Position numbers and translations under genes: made by a program. The notes beneath the pieces were generated by a model, which had not been told where the DNA came from, made no database searches, and was given only the letters and a program-made list of their open reading frames with translations. Below, in pieces: positions 46,991 through 57,734 of a stretch of DNA of 64,000 nucleotides. Source of the DNA: Spodoptera frugiperda (lineage: Eukaryota; Arthropoda; Insecta; Lepidoptera; Noctuidae); assembly GCF_023101765.2 (NCBI RefSeq), contig NC_064238.1, positions 1,734,001 to 1,798,000 on the forward strand, given 5' to 3'. Numbering within the stretch: position 1 is the stretch's first letter; each line of letters starts with the position of its first letter.

Positions 46991-48879
46991 ATTTTGAAAG
47001 TTTGCAATAATTCTCTCTTAATTGAGCCAAGGATTTTTCATCCAGTACATGCATTACCCATATACCATACATTTTCATAAAAATCCTACCTATACCTACC
47101 CATCAGAATAACATATTAATGTAATTATTGATATTTCAGGTACCTATATTGAGGACTATACAAGGTGGTCTAAATTATAGATTGGACTATTGTGACGTCT
47201 ACTCAGGTGTCTCGTCGGAATGCGTAAATGGAGATCCCATCCTGTATTAGACAGGTTAAATCCTTCATTCACATGATTGGTGCTATGCAAGGATAGTGAT
47301 GTCTTCGTCAATCAACTATAGGCTTCCTCTTTGATTGAGATGATAGATATAGAGAGATGATGACAGAGTGTGAAAATTATAAATTTATTTTGTCCGTCAG
47401 TTAGGTAATGAAAAATATTAGATACGTTATTTTTTTATTAGATACTTTACTAGATTACGGATTTTTTTTGACTGATAAATGTAGCTCACGTTACTCTTTA
47501 GTATGTTATATCAGCAAAAGTCCCGTGGAAATTTTGTCTAACCCTTTCAGAGATTATCCAGAACAAACAGAAAGACAGAAGATTAAAAAAAAATATATAT
47601 CATTTTGTCTATGTATTGTAAGTATATCCAATTTAGTAATACGAATAGATGTATAGATATAAATTTATAGATGTAACTTGTAAATTATAAACAGTTACGA
47701 TACTTCCTTTAGTCCATCTGATTATTTTGATCTGGAGTGAAGTTATTTACACACATGTAGTTACAGGATGAACAAAATTAAAATACGTAAATTTAATTCA
47801 ATAAAAAGTCCGAGAAACACGTACATAGGTACCCCTCATAATTCTTGTTGAGTAGATACTTAAAGTTACTTCAAAAAGTACTTGTACTGTACGTTGTACT
47901 TAATTTTATTGCGGACGCGGACTTTCACGAACTTTTTTTTTTGTTCTCAAGTTTCTAAGTTATAATTATGTTTTGTACTGGCGTTGTTGAATGGAATACT
48001 GGCTGGTGGTTGTGCGTTAATTGTATGTGTGAAGTAAAGAAGCAAATTTTCTCACGTACGTTTTGGGTTTCTCTTGTCTTTACACACATCTTTGTAATAG
48101 TAGTTGATAAAATTGAAATCGCTTTTGATACATGCTTCTTTGGTAATTTTTTTTATTTAAAAAGAATAATTTATGTATATTGTATGTATTATATGTATCT
48201 ACTTCTTTTAGTTTCTTGAGATTACGTAATGAATTGATACTTCGTCGATTTAGAAAAATATTCATAATTTCCTTGTTTATCACAATAAATAGACCATACA
48301 CCAATGTTTAGCTTTCTATCTTTAAAATTGCGTAATATTCCATGCAAACCCCTTCTCGCCTTTTACGAAAATGAAAGACTAGAAACTATGTCACTCTCCA
48401 GCCAACCAAACTAACTTTACACAAAAATAGTGTCATAAACAAAATTCCATTCAATCATGTACTAACTCTACTATTAGAAACACAATCCACTACTAATGTT
48501 ATAACATTAAATTACACAACAAAATACGTCAGTGTCATGGCTGCCGACGACGCTGAGCCCCCATAAAATATTACGACGTACGGGCCTAAACTAAAGGACG
48601 TATACCTAATCTTCCAGCCTAGTGATACAAGATGGTAACGAGAATGAATGCTCTGCCGTACACCTACGTTGACCGCAGCAGTATAAAGCTTAGTGTTCGA
48701 AAACAATGTATCGATGTAAGATCTCTCTAAGATCGATTTTTATTAGGAGCTGTTGCTGCTTTGATACTACATGTTGATGTGAAAGTCAAAATTATTTATT
48801 TCAATTACATCAAGAAAGGGTTTTTGAACATCAAACCAAAAAATCTAACTGAAGTTATTTTCTCGTTTCAAGGAATAGA

Positions 48880-48925
48880 TTCCTATAGAGAAGAACGAGC
48901 AAGAAACTCCATGCGATATTTTTTC
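48880..48925 (+). repeat. 3' end of the same repeat as at 18640
   Basis: tcctatagagaagaacgagc followed by aagaaactccatgcg. Confidence 0.5.
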
Positions 48926-49403
48926 AATTAAGTTTACAATACAATTCATAGTTGCATAGTGTCAGAACAATGTATGATGTAACTCGTTATATTATAAACA
49001 TCATGAAAATGTGTGTTGGTAAATATTTGAAATAAAATATAGACACTTTCCGTACGACAATTTTTTGTTGAAATATTAAAGAAAATGATTTTTCAGGCAT
49101 TGAATACTTCTTGTAGTAATTATTTTGTAGCAAAATTCACTCGTACATACATTAGTTTGTATAGCAGTGTGAACACATATTCAAATTCACGTGTCTCCCA
49201 ACACGCATAGTCACCCTTGTCCCGGGTGAAACATTGGTGAATTTTCCGGCACGTAACTCTCAGATTTAATGTAATTTATCTGCACTCATGAAGCACTCAT
49301 TTGAAACGATTTACGCGCCTGTACTCAACACTCATTTCGCCTTTGTATTATTTGAAACATTTGTATGAGTTCGTCAAGATTAAGAACTCATAATTTCTGT
49401 CTG

Positions 49404-49765
49404 CTGTCGTGGCGGCCCGGGGGTTAAGGCACCTGCCAGACCAACCCCTCAAACTAGAGAATCCGGGTTCAAAACCTGGCAAGTATCAATGTGACTTTTT
49501 GTAAGCATTATTTACTTCCTAATATTATTTAGACACTACTGACACACGATGAAGGAAAATATTGATGGTTCCTCTTCCTGGACTAATAATTTTAAATTAT
49601 TAGTTTGAAATCGTCAATCGTTAAGCCAAACCAAACCTTAAGGCGGAATGACGATTTCAAACTTGATTCATTTGGGTGGAGATTAGTGCTCATATTTTCT
49701 CCGTGTGAGAAGAGGCCTTTGGTTAGTAGTGGGCACTTATCTTAAAGGCTGATGATAATGATGAA
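49404..49765 (+). mobile_element. Family D SINE with intact tRNA-like head
   Basis: Starts gtcgtggcggcccgggggtt (A-box region) and has a clear B-box, ccgggttcaaaacctggc, followed by caatgtgactttttgtaagc, the body tagacactactgacacacga, and the end gaagaggcctttggttagta with tgatgataatgatgaa. Only copy here with its head complete; it is not a functional tRNA gene. Confidence 0.75.
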
Positions 49766-50202
49766 TTTCTGTCACCGGTCCCTTTTCTTTAGCTAGAATA
49801 GGGTTGCGACTATTTATAATCAGATTCGGTCTTTACTATGCAGGGATCGAATACCGAATTGGGTCAGCCTTCTGGGCTTTTGGCTATTTGTCTGTGACAG
49901 ATGCTTGTATGACAATGATTATCGGGACGAAGGGAACGGTTGGATTTGTACGTCCGTCTTTCACATGAAAACCTTATTACGAGTCGTTTTTAAGTTGGCT
50001 ACATTCGTCTTATTTATATATCTATACATTTCTTGATTTTATTTTTTTTTTCATTTAGTAAGTTTTTGTGTGTGTGACAAAGAGTACATCTAATATCTAT
50101 GTAATAAACTAACGGAACCAGAATGTTATAATTTACTGGAAATAATATTATGTTCTATACGTTTAAACATATATATTTCAGCATTTAACTCTTTCTAGCT
50201 AC

Positions 50203-50250
50203 ATACATACATAACCTCACGCCTATCTCCCATGAGAGTAGGCAGAGATA
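50203..50250 (+). mobile_element. Family J fragment
   Basis: acataacctcacgcctatct and agagtaggcagagata match the tail end of family J. Confidence 0.45.
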
Positions 50251-50597
50251 ATCGACAACATATCTTCACGATATATTATTGAATTCAATTGCGACAATTA
50301 CTAGAGAACATTTCAATTTGAACCGAACATAAAATAGATAACAATTTAGTGCAATATTGTATTTTATGTGAATTGCTTATTTTATTGCTTCGGCTAACGA
50401 CTGTGGTACACCTGGAGATTCACAGTCGTATTATTGTGTAATTGGTTTATGTTATAGTTTGAGATAAATACCTAATGAAATGATAGAGGTATTAAGAGTA
50501 AGTAATATTATATATCTTATAATCTTAATAGTACAATACACATTCATTTAAACAATGTGTAAGTAGATTACTACGTTTCATTTAAATGTCCATCTTA

Positions 50598-50959
50598 TAC
50601 AATGTGATAGGGGTGAGACTTCTAAAAAAATACATATGGAGGGTTCCCCCTCGTAAAAATTATAGCTATTTTAATATTTTTTTACTTTATGTGATATCAA
50701 AGGTTGTATGCGTCGTAGAAACAAAATTAAAACGACAAACGGTAGCTAATAACCTTGGCTTACTAATTCATTATTTTTCATATGTTTGATAATGTTTTGG
50801 TGAACAAACAATCATTTCTGAATTATTTTTACCGACAAAATCGCTATTTTTCAATATTTTCAATTGGGAGTTCAACCCCCATATTATTAGTTTTGTCGAT
50901 AAAATAAGATGTAGTACTCAGCCTGAACGGGTTAGACGTCCCACCTCTATCACATTGTA
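50598..50959. mobile_element. Inverted-repeat DNA element, about 360 bp, TA ends
   Basis: Left end TACAATGTGATAGGGGTGAG is the inverse of right end ccacctctatcacattgta; if the outer TA is the target duplication, the repeats begin CAATGTGATAG. A second inverted block pairs ggagggttccccctcgta with gggagttcaacccccat. No transposase frame. A 67-codon plus-strand frame inside is probably chance. A partial copy is at 24633. Confidence 0.65.
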
Positions 50960-51384
50960 GATCATTTTAGATCACATCGTTTTATATTTTGTTTTTTTAT
51001 GGAAACTAATTCTTAAAATATACGTGTCTGTTATTTAAAAATAAATTATGTTTCTATTTCATTCTTGGTATAAAATCGAGAGATACAGTCGAACCGCCAA
51101 TTTTCTTAGGTCTCTAGTGCTTTTTAAATATTAATTTGGAAAGTACAGAAAATAAACAAATAAATTATAGAAATAATGTAGCTTTCACCAATAATTGTGA
51201 TTTATTTAGCCAAACTAACATATATAACAATAATAATTACCCATAGCTTGCCGGTTACTATTATTTTAATAATGTTTACAATACATTCTCATTTACGGCT
51301 GAATAGAGTTAAATTCATACTGTTTAATTTATAGTTCAATTGTTGACTAACTGGTTTGTAGTTATTTAACAGCTAGTTTTATAG

Positions 51385-51540
51385 CAACGTCACGCCTTTT
51401 ATCCCCGAAAGGGTAGGCAGAGGTGCTCATTACCGCACGAGTCAGTAACAGTCTGACACTCCCTCTCGCCTCGCCCAAGGCGGGAAAAGTTATTGGATAA
51501 TTTTCTCCCTTTAAAAAGGGTACAGGCTACATTAATACTA
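51385..51540 (+). mobile_element. Chimera of family J end and family C tail
   Basis: Begins with family J sequence (acgtcacgccttttatcccc, gaaagggtaggcagagg, cattaccgcacg) and switches at about 51438 to family C (agtcagtaacagtctgacac, ccaaggcgggaaaagttatt). See the finding at this position. Confidence 0.65.
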
Positions 51541-51889
51541 CCGCCTTAATAACATTTATTTATAAATACCTATCTTCTATAATATGTCCACAGTCCAACT
51601 ATTTAATTTGCTAGGTAAATCATTCGTCGGTGACAGTGAGTGCTGCTAACTGTGTCGTAGGAGCAATTACTCTGGAGCTCTGTATCTGTGTCACTTGTTA
51701 GCATTGTAGCACACTTAGCGGTTGTCTCGATGTAACCTTGGTTTTGTTGTATATATTATATTGTTCGTCTCACCATAGAATAATGAAGGTAATGCTTAAA
51801 AAGGTGAGGCAAACACTTCTTTTTCCATTTTTAAATGAATATAATATTTTATGGTAAGTATTAATGATGGTAAAAAATATCTGTTAGTT

Positions 51890-52055
51890 TCTGTCAGTGG
51901 CTTTGCCTGCATTTTTGTGGAATCAATGCAATCTATCACTGAGGTCAGCTCATAATCGGTCTGCATCCCAAATGTCATCAAAATCCTTTCAATAGTTTCA
52001 GCGTGATTTGACGGACAAGCATCCAAACAAACTTTCACATTTATAAGAGTAGTCT
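51890..52055 (-). repeat. Family L fragment
   Basis: ctgtcagtggctttgcctgc, atgtcatcaaaatcctttca and tgacggacaagcatccaaac. Confidence 0.55.
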
Positions 52056-52500
52056 GATTTTGCCTCCTCCGAACTGTTTTAAGAAATGAGAATATTAAAG
52101 TTTTTTATTAAGATACAATTGAAATTGAATAGCCTAATGATACCATACAATATATAATAAATAAAGCTCTAAAAACCCAATAAATACTTCCATGAAACAA
52201 CCAACACATACACATGACTATAAACGTTATTTTATTTCGGCACTATATCAAAATAAAATTACTCACACGTTTACCCAACAAATTCCAAGAAGCCTAAAAA
52301 AGGTACAGGTTCATACATAAAAACGTATACTAACAATAAGATACAGTCCCGACTCGACAATTTTCTAGAACACACAAATATGAGACAGCGCAGGACAGGA
52401 CTGTCGCACACAGACGATAACAATTTTATTTGAAGCACTACCATTTTTGTTCTGAAAGTATATTATAAAGTTTTATTTAGTGTATGGTTAGGTCATGAAA

Positions 52501-52690
52501 TACTGCACGGTTACCGCGGTAGCTGAGCAACCGACTGCCGCGCAATGTGTAGCGGGTTCAATGATTCCCGTTCGGAGCAACTCTGACTGATCCACAAATT
52601 GTTGTTTCAAGGTTGAGTGTCATGGTGTATGTGAACTTGTATGTTTACGACACAGGAGAAAATTCTACTATCTATAGAGCAACGTATTCT
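52501..52690 (+). mobile_element. Family B tRNA-derived SINE
   Basis: Head ctgcacggttaccgcggtag, gcgcaatgtgtagcgggttc with a 2-base insertion in the B-box, body tccacaaattgttgtttcaa and gtgaacttgtatgtttacga (deletion of aaacgcaccc), tail caacgtattctag. Confidence 0.75.
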
Positions 52691-52694
52691 AGTA

Positions 52695-54500
52695 AAAATA
52701 AAAATATGGGTGTTTAAATGAAATAGTTTTTGAAAGCACGAATCATAATGATAATGAGGTAAATTCTAAATTAATATGAATGATCGTGAAACTTGTTATT
52801 GAATATTCCGGGGTGAATAGATCAGAAGAATGGTGAATAAATGTTGGGAAAATGTTCTTACATCTATGTATCCCATTCCTGTATCTATTCGCCTGTTAAT
52901 TTCTAGTCACAACAGTTTTATGTTAGGCACCTATTATTTAAACTTCCATCAGAAATAGGACAAAAAAGGTTAGTTAATAGTTCCTTGATAGTATAAATTA
53001 AGATCTGAAACTATATCCTCTGTTTTGTAAATATCATTTCATTGCATTTGAAAACAGCGAATTCATTAACCAAACCAAACAAAAACCTAAAAGTCAAACA
53101 TCGATATTTAGCAAACCCATTTGCAATTAATTTTAATATATTCGATAGCAACAATAAACATGTAAAGGGTCATAAAATATTAGCTGTTTACGCAAATAAC
53201 TATGGTCATTTGAAACACACAAATATTGCCACAAAATTCATTGACTCGAATCACCAAGCAAATATTTGTTGCACGCACTAATCTAAATTCACTGGTTCGA
53301 TATCAAACTGTTATGGTATTATAACTTCATGTTTCACATAGGTAAATATAATTTTTGTTTTTTTTTATTTGCCTGTAAAAGAGTTAAAAATCACTATATG
53401 TACGTATGGTGTAAGATCTTTTGTATTCAATTGAACATACTTCTACTATGAAAACATTCACTAATTCATAGTAAAGTTCCCGCATCGCAGAAAATTTGTG
53501 AAAAATCCGTTCGGTAGTTTTAACGTGATTGACAGACAAACAACCAAACAAACACACTTCCACATTTATAATATTAGTATGAAGTGTGATTTTAAGAACA
53601 CAGCTACTTTGTCTCTCAAAAATAATTCAAAAAATCCCCTCTCAAGAAAAAGCAACATCCACATTTCCAAACATAGACCCGTTTAAAACACGCAGGCAGT
53701 GTGAGCAAGGCTTCAGTAAGCATACAATTATAATTTCGTATTCGGGACGCCGTAACGTAATAATTTAAGCTTACGAATACAATTTGTACGTCAAGGGAAA
53801 CGAATGAAGTGTGTGAAGTGAATAATTTTGTATACAAGTGTTGCGTTGACGGGGTTTTGTTGCCTACTGTCACCTGCGCCAAGCCAAATTACATTTTTAC
53901 AACGTAAATTAATTATTTAGTGACATTTATGATAATGCTGCGTGTGCTTTAGATAAATTTCTGCGCTGTTTTTGCTAAGTTCCCAGTAAAATCTCATTAA
54001 GGAAACTAGTCTGTCTAATAAATATGGACTTTATTGTGACTGCTTTAGTTCTTTATGTTGTAATGGCGTAAAGAAAGGCTTTTGTGCTGTTATTTAGGTT
54101 GAATTTACGTCGCAATTATTTTATGTAGCTGCTGTAGTTTACTACAGTATTATCAGTCTTTGTGTTGTTTGTTGGTTTCCTTTCACCTTTTCTTGAGTCA
54201 GTTTTGGGGTCGGTGGTTTAGCTCTAAGTATAACCTGATTACAACTTAATTTTAATATTTAACGTAGAGTAATCTTCAAAATTTAAATTGAATTGTTTTT
54301 ATGTTAAGTTACTTTATTTTTTTAACATCTGAATTTAAATTTCTAAATTCAAAGTACATACAAACCCAAAGTGAAGTCATCCAGTAAGTTCTCATCACCA
54401 GGGTCACCTTTCAACAAACAACTTGTAATTGATAAGACAGTTTGGTTTCTCACTCTCTCAAGGTCTAATTTAGCCCTCTAAGGTCTAAAAAGCAAACTTG
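52695..54500. other. No gene proven; region downstream of the 54.7-kb exon
   Basis: Short frames at 53042-53281 and 53498-53882 overlap on opposite strands and show no motif. 53680-53880 is GC-richer. A well-formed splice pair (tctcttttag|GG at 54588 and AGAGG|GTAAGT at 54521) encloses 68 nt, but only 41 nt separate it from the donor at 54630, too little for an intron. Confidence 0.35.
53500..53580 (-). repeat. Family L fragment
   Basis: aaaatccgttcggtagtttt and ttgacagacaaacaaccaaa. Confidence 0.5.
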
Positions 54501-54629
54501 GTACCATATTTCAAACTTACCCTCTAGATACCCAAGTGGTGTTGAATAATTGGAAATGTCCAATAAATATTACAAAAACAATGGTACCCTAAAAGAGACA
54601 ACAAAAATATGAAAACACACAAAACTTAC

Positions 54630-54792
54630 GAACTATAGCATCGTGGATCAAAGAAATTGACACACTTCGTTGAATTCAGGCATTTCGTCGCTTTGAACGT
54701 ACGAAGACAAGTCATCGATTCAGCCTCCACGTTTTTGTCTGAGTAAGTCGGTAATGCAAGCGGAATACTCTTTATTGGGACCTTTTTAATAT
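54630..54792 (-). CDS. Candidate coding exon with four cysteines
   Basis: An open frame of 53 codons ends TATAGTTC|GTAAGTTTT. Its base composition is clearly richer in GC than the flanks, as in the transporter exons. The peptide includes SIPLALPTYSDKNVEAES, then cysteines at codons 28, 37, 43 and 51 (CLRTFKATKC, KCVNFFDPRCYS). The 5' limit is unclear: ctaag|AT at 54793 would fit, or translation could start at the ATG at 54715 in an exon with its own leader. The 3' phase (2) matches the exon at 43497. I do not recognise the family; the spaced cysteines would suit a secreted or extracellular segment, but that is inference. Confidence 0.4.
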
Positions 54793-54974
54793 CTTAGCTT
54801 ACTTGTCCGTCTAGATTTTCGCTTTTTTGCCTTTTTATTTGTAACTAATGTTAGACATTATTGGTCTACAAACAGAATTTATTGGGTTGTGTCTTTGTTC
54901 AGTTTTGGGGTTGTATTTGTATTGGCTGGCTAGTAATCTTATAATGGACCTATTGTATTGGTTCAGTACTCATC

Positions 54975-55085
54975 ATACGATCAGCTTTCTAGCTTCTAGC
55001 TACGATTTTAAACTTACCTCAAACCTTCTCCGTGTGTGCGTGCCTTTGGTAAGCAGTGGCCACTATTTAAGCCGTTGATATGATC
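54975..55085 (+). mobile_element. Family D SINE, 3' fragment
   Basis: aaaccttctccgtgtgtgcg, cctttggtaagcagtggcca, ctatttaagccgttgat. Confidence 0.6.
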
Positions 55086-55499
55086 ACAGTATAAACGTCA
55101 TCACAGTTGCCGCAAGACCTTCACTATAAGCATCTCCCAAACTTTTCCAGATTATTCTAAACTTCTATATCTATACACAAATAATATAATTATACTCAAA
55201 CAGGATTTGCAGATGAAGCTTTAAACATCTGAATAGTTCTCAATATCCTCGTGAATAAGAAGCGCCATAATAAATACGTTCCCTATCAACGGCGACCTTT
55301 TGAAAGGGGTTACTGATGCCACGGTGCTAATCCAACTGTGTCACTCTAAATGTCAATAGCATCCACCTTTTATGTACTGTTTTGGTTCCGTATAACCTTG
55401 GTCTGTTTAATGTTTGTCCGTTTTCTTCTATAGATGTTATAAATAATTTTGATTTTTAATATTTCACCATTAATCATATCTGTTTCTCATGTATGACAG

Positions 55500-55765
55500 T
55501 GTGAATTCAAAACCTACCAACGGCAAGTACCAATGTTGCTTTTCTGAGTTATATGTACTTTCTAAGATTATTTAGACACCACTGACAAACGATGAAGGAA
55601 AACATCGTGAGGAAACCTGGGCTTATAATTTCCAAATTATAACTTTGAAATCGCCAACCCGCATTGAGCAAGCGTCGAGATTAATTATTATCTAACCTTC
55701 TCCGTGTGAGAAGAGGCCTTTGGTCAGCAGTGGCCACTTATAGGCTGTTGATAATGATGAACTAT
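55500..55765 (+). mobile_element. Family D SINE, head truncated
   Basis: gtgaattcaaaacctaccaa, agattatttagacaccactg, cgaaggaaaacatcgtgagg-like body, cgcattgagcaagcgtcgag, gagaagaggcctttggtcag and gataatgatgaa tail. Confidence 0.75.
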
Positions 55766-56195
55766 CAACAAGGTAGAATTAATTTCTCTAATCAATTCTA
55801 TCCTTTTTGTAAACCTAAGTAAAAAGGCAGATCAAAATTGGTTTATCCGTTTAGTTGCTACGAAATCAATGACAGGCGTCAATGTCTAGTAATTTTCCGT
55901 AAGTAAATCACTTCTACCTACTCATTTCTGAAGATACATTTTATAGCCTCTTTATCTATTTTTCTAAATAAAACGAAGCAACCGCTGTCAAAAATCTCTG
56001 ACCAAACCAGTGACAGCCTCAACAAGCGTTAAATATTAAATTATCATTATTTTCGTAGTCACAATTCGTACTTGTGAAAATTAGTATTCTGCTAACATTC
56101 TTCAGAGATATGAAAAGTCTCTGACATAGGTATAAATTTTAGATTTCAAGCGCCCTCTGTCTAAATTCATTTGAATATGGTACTACAGTGGCCCG

Positions 56196-56350
56196 GAGCT
56201 GCGGACAACCCAGCGGGTTTACCGGGGCTCCAGCTCAAAGGGCAGGAGTAGGAACGGGGTGGTTTTTAGTCAGTAAGAGTTTGACACTCCCTCTCGCCTC
56301 ATCCAAAGCGGGATAAGTCAATGGATGGAGTCCCCCCCCCTTAAAAAGTG
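56196..56350 (+). mobile_element. Family C SINE
   Basis: agctgcggacaacccagcgg, accggggctccagctcaaag, aacggggtggtttttagtca, tttgacactccctctcgcct. Ends in an unusual C-run before the A tail. Confidence 0.8.
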
Positions 56351-56967
56351 GCCACAGTCATATAAGTTTATTCTAAACATTTAGTACTAACCAATTATTG
56401 AGTCAAAAAGGAATAAAACCATGTTTGTACACAAGTGATATACTAATACGACTACATAAGTGACTGTGTTGAGCTGCTAATTTTTCTTTATTAATTGTTC
56501 CTAAAGAACGACAATATGGTCGATTTTTGTCTGTACCATATTCAACTCAAAAAATAAATAGCTTTGACATTTATAACTACTCTTCGGTCTGATAAACTTA
56601 TACAACAGCATAACATTAATAATTACTAATTTACATAGGTACGCGGTCAATACTATTAAGTTCCATTAATAAAGGACATGATCATGTTTCAATATATCAG
56701 GAATCAGGAACAAATAGATACTAATCTTCCGAGAATTCCCAAACGATGAATCTAATAATACAACCTGACCAGCTGATAGGATTAATTGCAAACAATAATT
56801 AGGCGAGCAAGATGAATAAGGGTAGTCATGTATGCATGAATATTTGTATCAGATCATACCTTCTTACCTTTAAATTAGTTCTAAACGGGATCATGTTTAC
56901 GGTTATATTTAAGTACAGATAAAAATCTAAATTCCATACTACTCAAAATTCAGCTGTCAATATTCAC

Positions 56968-57032
56968 TATAGTACTCGGAATGATTACTTAAACTATTAC
57001 TTAGTAACCATTTTATTCTGAAAACAATTGTT
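56968..57032. mobile_element. MITE E, one end only
   Basis: atagtactcggaatgattac, ttaaactattacttagtaac and gaaaacaattgttta, then the family C SINE begins. Confidence 0.45.
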
Positions 57033-57182
57033 TAGGTGTACCTAGCTGGTTTACCGGGGCTCCGACACCAAAAGCAGGAGTAGGAACCGGGTGGATTTTA
57101 GTCAGTAAGAGTCTGACACTTCCTCTCCTCTCGACCAAGGCAAGAGAAGCCATTAGATGATTATCCCCTATTAAAAAAAAAC
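57033..57182 (+). mobile_element. Family C SINE
   Basis: gtgtacctagctggtttacc, ggggctccgacaccaaaagc, aggaaccgggtggattttag, gagtctgacacttcctctcc, then an A-rich tail. Confidence 0.8.
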
Positions 57183-57611
57183 GTCACATCTGTAAAACAA
57201 ATAAACAAAATTTTTTTGGTATTCCTTAAATACCCTATAAAAAGCACCCTAATATCAATTCCGATTACCTACACCATACAAAAATAATACCCCACTTCCT
57301 TCAATAACTGTGTAATACGACACCTCAAGGTCAAATGTTCTTCAAACATCTAAAAGAGACCGACTGACGATTCACTCCACCAAATAATAATTCTCCCTTA
57401 CATTTTAAGCTTTCACATCACGCGTCCCTGTCAAAATTCTCATACGTTTTGATCGCGTTATTACGTGCGTCGTGCAAAACAAATGAGACGGCTGACATGG
57501 AGTTCTTTTTTGTCTAGATAAGGCATTTTCCTTTTTCAATCAACGTAAGCAAACTGTTGGCAGAAAATAGTTGTATCAATGAAATGTGTCGAACAAATTT
57601 TTGCTTGATAA

Positions 57612-57729
57612 TCGTCGTACTCAGAGTCGTGTAATGGTTACTTAACCCAGTCCTTAACAATTGTTTTCGGAACAAAATCGTAACTGAAGACTAGTTTAAG
57701 TAATCATTAAATGTTTTTGAGTACGACAA
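57612..57729. mobile_element. MITE E copy
   Basis: cgtcgtactcagagtcgtgt at the left, aagtaatcattaaatgtttt then tgagtacgaca at the right, inverted to each other. Confidence 0.65.
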
Positions 57730-57734
57730 TAAAG

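Larger units (their letters stand above)
45320..49400. other. No gene seen
   Basis: Mostly AT-rich; repeats noted separately. 45940-46095 and 49160-49340 are GC-richer unique blocks. 48535-48690 is GC-richer with short frames on both strands (for instance a 64-codon minus frame) and may be an unrecognised repeat. Confidence 0.35.

Noticed and set aside
49404..49487. Possible tRNA gene
   Set aside because: A- and B-box are present but the body continues as a family D SINE, and the stem pairing of a working tRNA is not evident.
54521..54588. 68-nt piece with excellent acceptor and donor
   Set aside because: It would leave a 41-nt intron after the 54630 donor and reads into a stop in the incoming phase.
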